A stretch of DNA of 7,687 nt from Gammaproteobacteria bacterium (GTDB lineage Bacteria > Pseudomonadota > Gammaproteobacteria > J113). The position numbers and the translations under genes were made by a program. The DNA is taken from NCBI GenBank assembly GCA_003694425.1, contig RFJX01000274.1:1-7687 (forward strand), written 5' to 3'. How positions within the stretch are numbered: the first letter of the stretch is position 1; the number at the start of each line of letters is the position of its first letter. Shown piece after piece: positions 5,441-7,687 of this stretch. The notes below the pieces were generated by a model, which was given only the letters and a program-made list of their open reading frames with translations, did not search any database and was not told the DNA's origin.

Positions 5441-5451
5441 TTCCCTATGAT
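5423..5451 (+). promoter_or_regulatory. Possible sigma-70 promoter of the TonB-dependent receptor gene
   Basis: TATGAT (5446-5451) matches five of six -10 positions. A weak -35 TTCCCG (5423-5428) sits at the ideal 17-base spacing. Transcription would start near 5458, giving a leader of about 33 bases before the ATG at 5491. It is tentative because the -35 matches only three of six positions. Confidence 0.35.
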
Positions 5452-5482
5452 CCCCGACCGGTCTACACCATCTCCCGGGGAT
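5450..5482. repeat. Inverted repeat spanning the receptor's -10 box and ribosome binding site
   Basis: ATCCCCG (5450-5456) and CGGGGAT (5476-5482) form a perfect 7-base inverted repeat around 19 bases. The right arm contains the CGGGGA that is the likely ribosome binding site for the ATG at 5491. The left arm overlaps the putative -10 box. It could be a DNA operator, or an RNA hairpin hiding the ribosome binding site if transcription starts further upstream. Confidence 0.35.
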
Positions 5483-5490
5483 TGCGATCC

Positions 5491-7605
5491 ATGAAACGAC
5501 CACACCGGCAGCAGACGCTGCTGCCTCTGCTCTTCTCCGTCGCCCTGCCGGCGACCGCCGGGCACCTCGAACTCCCTGCGTTGCAGGTGAGCGGCGTGCG
5601 GGACACCCTGACTCAATCGGGGGTCGATTACCTCAGGCTCAACCAGCCGGCGGTCGACAGCGCCGGACTCCTGCTGCGGATCCCGGGTGCCGCGGTCAAC
5701 GGCAACGGGCCGCTCACCGGCATCGCCCAGTATCGGGGGATGTATGGAGACCGCGTCAACATCCTCCTCAACGGCACCCATGTCAGCCCCGCCGGCCCCA
5801 ACACCATGGACCCGCCGCTGTCGCGGCTGCCGGTGCCGCTGATGGAATCGCTCGACGTGATCCGGGGCATCGCCCCGGTCAGCTCGGGCAACGAGACCAT
5901 CGGCGGGACCTTCCACGCAAAGACCCGCAGCGGCAGCTACGGCAGCGGGTCGACCTACGAATTCCACGGCGACGCGGGGGTGCAGGGCCACAGCGTCGAT
6001 GGGGGATACGACCTCGATGCCCTGTTGTCGCTGGGCAACCGCAACAACCGCTTCCACGTCGCGGCAACCCGGCAGGACGGCAGCGACTACGATGCCGGAC
6101 ACGGCACTGTCCGTCCCTCGGAGCACGAGCGGAACTTTTACACGGCCGGGTATGGATGGACCTCCGGAGACCACGAATTCACCCTCGATGCCGAGCATGA
6201 CGACACCAACAACAACGGTACTCCGGCGCTCCCGATGGATATCGAGTGGGTGGACGGGAACCATGTCCGGAGCCGGTACCAGGGGATGCTCGGTGGAGTG
6301 GATCTCGAGGCCCGACTCTACGGAGGCTCGGCCAAACACAGGATGTCCAACTATCGCCTGCGCACGCCGCCCAGCATGATGGGCAACCCCATGCGCAGGC
6401 ATGCCCTGACCGAATCCCGTGACCTGGGATATGCCCTGAGCGGCTCCTGGGAAGTGGCAGGCGGTGAACTGGAGCTGGGTAGCGACGGTTACTTCGCCGA
6501 ACACTTCGCCGACATCTTCAACCCGGACAACACCGGATTTCTCGTCAACAACTTCCGCGGAATCGAGCGCCAGGTCGCAGGTGTCTACGGCGAATGGAAC
6601 GGCGAGGCCGCGCCCGGCTGGGAATTCCAGATCGGCCTGCGCTACACCCATGTCCACATGGATGCCGACACCGTAACCGCGCGCGGATTCCCTGCCATGA
6701 TGGGCGTATCCGCCAACGCCAGCGCCCTGGCCAGCGGTTTCAACAATGCCGACCGCAGCGTGGACGACAACAATATCGACGCGGTGATCAAGCTGCGCCA
6801 TGCCCTGAGTGAAGGGCTGGATGCAGAGCTGGGTCTGGCCCGCAAGACCCGTTCCCCCTCATATCAGGAGCGCTATCTGTGGCTGCCGCTCGAGTCGACC
6901 TCGGGGCTGGCCGACGGCAACAACTACATCGGGAATATCGGACTGGACCCGGAGGTGGCCTGGCAGGCCGAGGTGGGTCTGGACTGGCACGGCGAGAACT
7001 TCTATTTCACTCCCCGCATCTTCTACCACCATGTCCTCGACTACATCACCGGGATTGCAGGACCGACCAGTGGTGCGGCAAGAAGCTTCCATGACGCGGT
7101 CACGACCATGACGGGATCCTCAGCCCGCCTGCTGCAATTCGCCAACGTCGATGCCCGTATCTACGGGATAGATGCCGGCTTCGGCCTGCGCTTCCTCCGG
7201 CACTGGCGTCTCGATGGCAACCTCAGCGCCATGCGTGGCGAGCGGGTGGACGCGGACGAGAATCTCTACCGCATCGCCGCCCCCACCCTGCTGGCCGGGC
7301 TCAGCTACGACGCACCGGACTGGAGCGCGACGCTGGAAGGCCGGTTCACCGCGCCGAAGCGGGACATCGCCGAGGTCAACAACGAGCGCAAATCGGCCGG
7401 TTACATCCTGCTCAATCTGCGCGGGGAGTATCACCTTCCGGTGGACAACCTGCGGCTGCGCTTCGGCGCCGAGAACCTGCTGGACAAGCACTACCGGCCG
7501 CACACCAACGGGGTCAACCGGGTCAGCTCCAGCGCAGACCCGAGAGGCAATCACGTGGCAGGTCCGGGCCGGAACATCTATGCCAGCCTGAGTTACGAGT
7601 GGTGA
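5491..7605 (+). CDS. TonB-dependent outer-membrane receptor, substrate unknown (metal likely)
   Basis: This 704-residue protein should be a 22-strand outer-membrane gate that imports a scarce substrate using TonB-ExbBD energy. It has a signal peptide (about 1-23, cleavage after ATA), a TonB-box-like LPALQVSG at 28-35, and a plug at about 36-150 with the family segments QYRGMYGDRVNILLNG, then LDVIRGIAPVSSGNETIGG (121-139). The rest is a beta-barrel ending in YASLSYEW; the terminal aromatic residue is the usual outer-membrane assembly signal. Near the end, FGAENLLDKHYRPH is the standard TonB-receptor C-terminal motif. Met/His-bearing segments (MMGNPMRRH at 296-304, HVHM at 387-390, MM at 403-404, YHH at 512-514) hint at a metal such as copper. 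I chose ATG 5491 over TTG 5482 because of ribosome binding site spacing. The gene is intact. Nearness to modABC is suggestive only. Confidence 0.9.
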   Translation: MKRPHRQQTLLPLLFSVALPATAGHLELPALQVSGVRDTLTQSGVDYLRLNQPAVDSAGLLLRIPGAAVNGNGPLTGIAQYRGMYGDRVNILLNGTHVSPAGPNTMDPPLSRLPVPLMESLDVIRGIAPVSSGNETIGGTFHAKTRSGSYGSGSTYEFHGDAGVQGHSVDGGYDLDALLSLGNRNNRFHVAATRQDGSDYDAGHGTVRPSEHERNFYTAGYGWTSGDHEFTLDAEHDDTNNNGTPALPMDIEWVDGNHVRSRYQGMLGGVDLEARLYGGSAKHRMSNYRLRTPPSMMGNPMRRHALTESRDLGYALSGSWEVAGGELELGSDGYFAEHFADIFNPDNTGFLVNNFRGIERQVAGVYGEWNGEAAPGWEFQIGLRYTHVHMDADTVTARGFPAMMGVSANASALASGFNNADRSVDDNNIDAVIKLRHALSEGLDAELGLARKTRSPSYQERYLWLPLESTSGLADGNNYIGNIGLDPEVAWQAEVGLDWHGENFYFTPRIFYHHVLDYITGIAGPTSGAARSFHDAVTTMTGSSARLLQFANVDARIYGIDAGFGLRFLRHWRLDGNLSAMRGERVDADENLYRIAAPTLLAGLSYDAPDWSATLEGRFTAPKRDIAEVNNERKSAGYILLNLRGEYHLPVDNLRLRFGAENLLDKHYRPHTNGVNRVSSSADPRGNHVAGPGRNIYASLSYEW

Positions 7606-7611
7606 GTGGTG

Positions 7612-7673
7612 GTCAGTTGTCAGTTGTCAGTTGTCAGTTGTCAGTTGTCAGTTGTCAGTTGTCAGTTGTCAGT
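7612..7673. repeat. Heptanucleotide tandem repeat (CAGTTGT, about 8.9 copies)
   Basis: Eight perfect copies of CAGTTGT run from 7614 to 7669, with matching GT before and CAGT after, so the period-7 tract covers 62 bases without a mismatch. It begins 6 bases after the receptor stop codon. A 7-base unit is not a multiple of three and the tract lies outside the reading frame. Perfect short arrays of this kind vary in copy number by slipped-strand replication. Heptamer short tandem repeats are well known in cyanobacteria and also occur in other bacteria. The remaining 14 bases of the window show nothing. Confidence 0.95.
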
Positions 7674-7687
7674 CTAGAGCGTAATTG

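Noticed and set aside
5083..6801. A 572-codon open frame on the minus strand opposite the receptor gene
   Set aside because: It is a GC-driven shadow: the plus strand has a clear receptor with signal peptide, plug and barrel motifs, and the antisense product has no recognisable domain or ribosome binding site.
7612..7673. A CRISPR array
   Set aside because: The unit is 7 bases with no spacers, so it is a simple tandem repeat.

Overview
The window reads as chromosomal DNA of a motile, high-GC Gram-negative bacterium, most likely a gammaproteobacterium (perhaps Chromatiales or Ectothiorhodospiraceae-like; this is inferred from style, not proven). Codon third positions are mostly G or C. A flagellar fliL-fliM pair, a molybdate-type ABC transporter and a TonB-dependent outer-membrane receptor are all present. 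I see no insertion sequence, phage gene, tRNA, rRNA or CRISPR array.

Left end, minus strand: the first 81 codons of fliM (cut by the window edge) and a complete fliL, with 3 bases between them. Upstream of fliL is a textbook sigma-54 promoter (771-786), so fliL looks like the first gene of a flagellar switch/export operon. A 214-base divergent intergenic region (737-950) separates it from the plus-strand genes.

Centre, plus strand, 951-4692: five tightly packed genes that look like one operon. They are a secreted SRPBCC (START-like) protein with a TTG start, a stand-alone cyclic-nucleotide-binding protein without a DNA-binding domain, and modA, modB and modC. The last four genes overlap end to start, which suggests translational coupling. 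ModA would bind molybdate or tungstate in the periplasm, ModB form the membrane channel, and ModC power uptake. The two leading genes are not standard parts of a mod locus, and their roles are unknown.

Right part, plus strand, 4693-7687: about 290 bases of non-coding DNA holding a stem-loop and two palindromes, then a 54-codon small ORF with a strong ribosome binding site. This overlaps a 94-residue protein of unknown function. After a short gap with several inverted repeats comes a 704-residue TonB-dependent receptor, with a signal peptide, plug, barrel and C-terminal Trp. Its substrate cannot be read from sequence, although Met/His-containing segments hint at a metal. Six bases after its stop codon a heptanucleotide repeat (CAGTTGT, almost nine copies) begins and runs nearly to the window end.

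The most interesting points are the SRPBCC-cNBD-modABC arrangement, the small overlapping ORF pair, the receptor placed after a Mo/W importer, and the heptamer array. None of these is proof of a new system.
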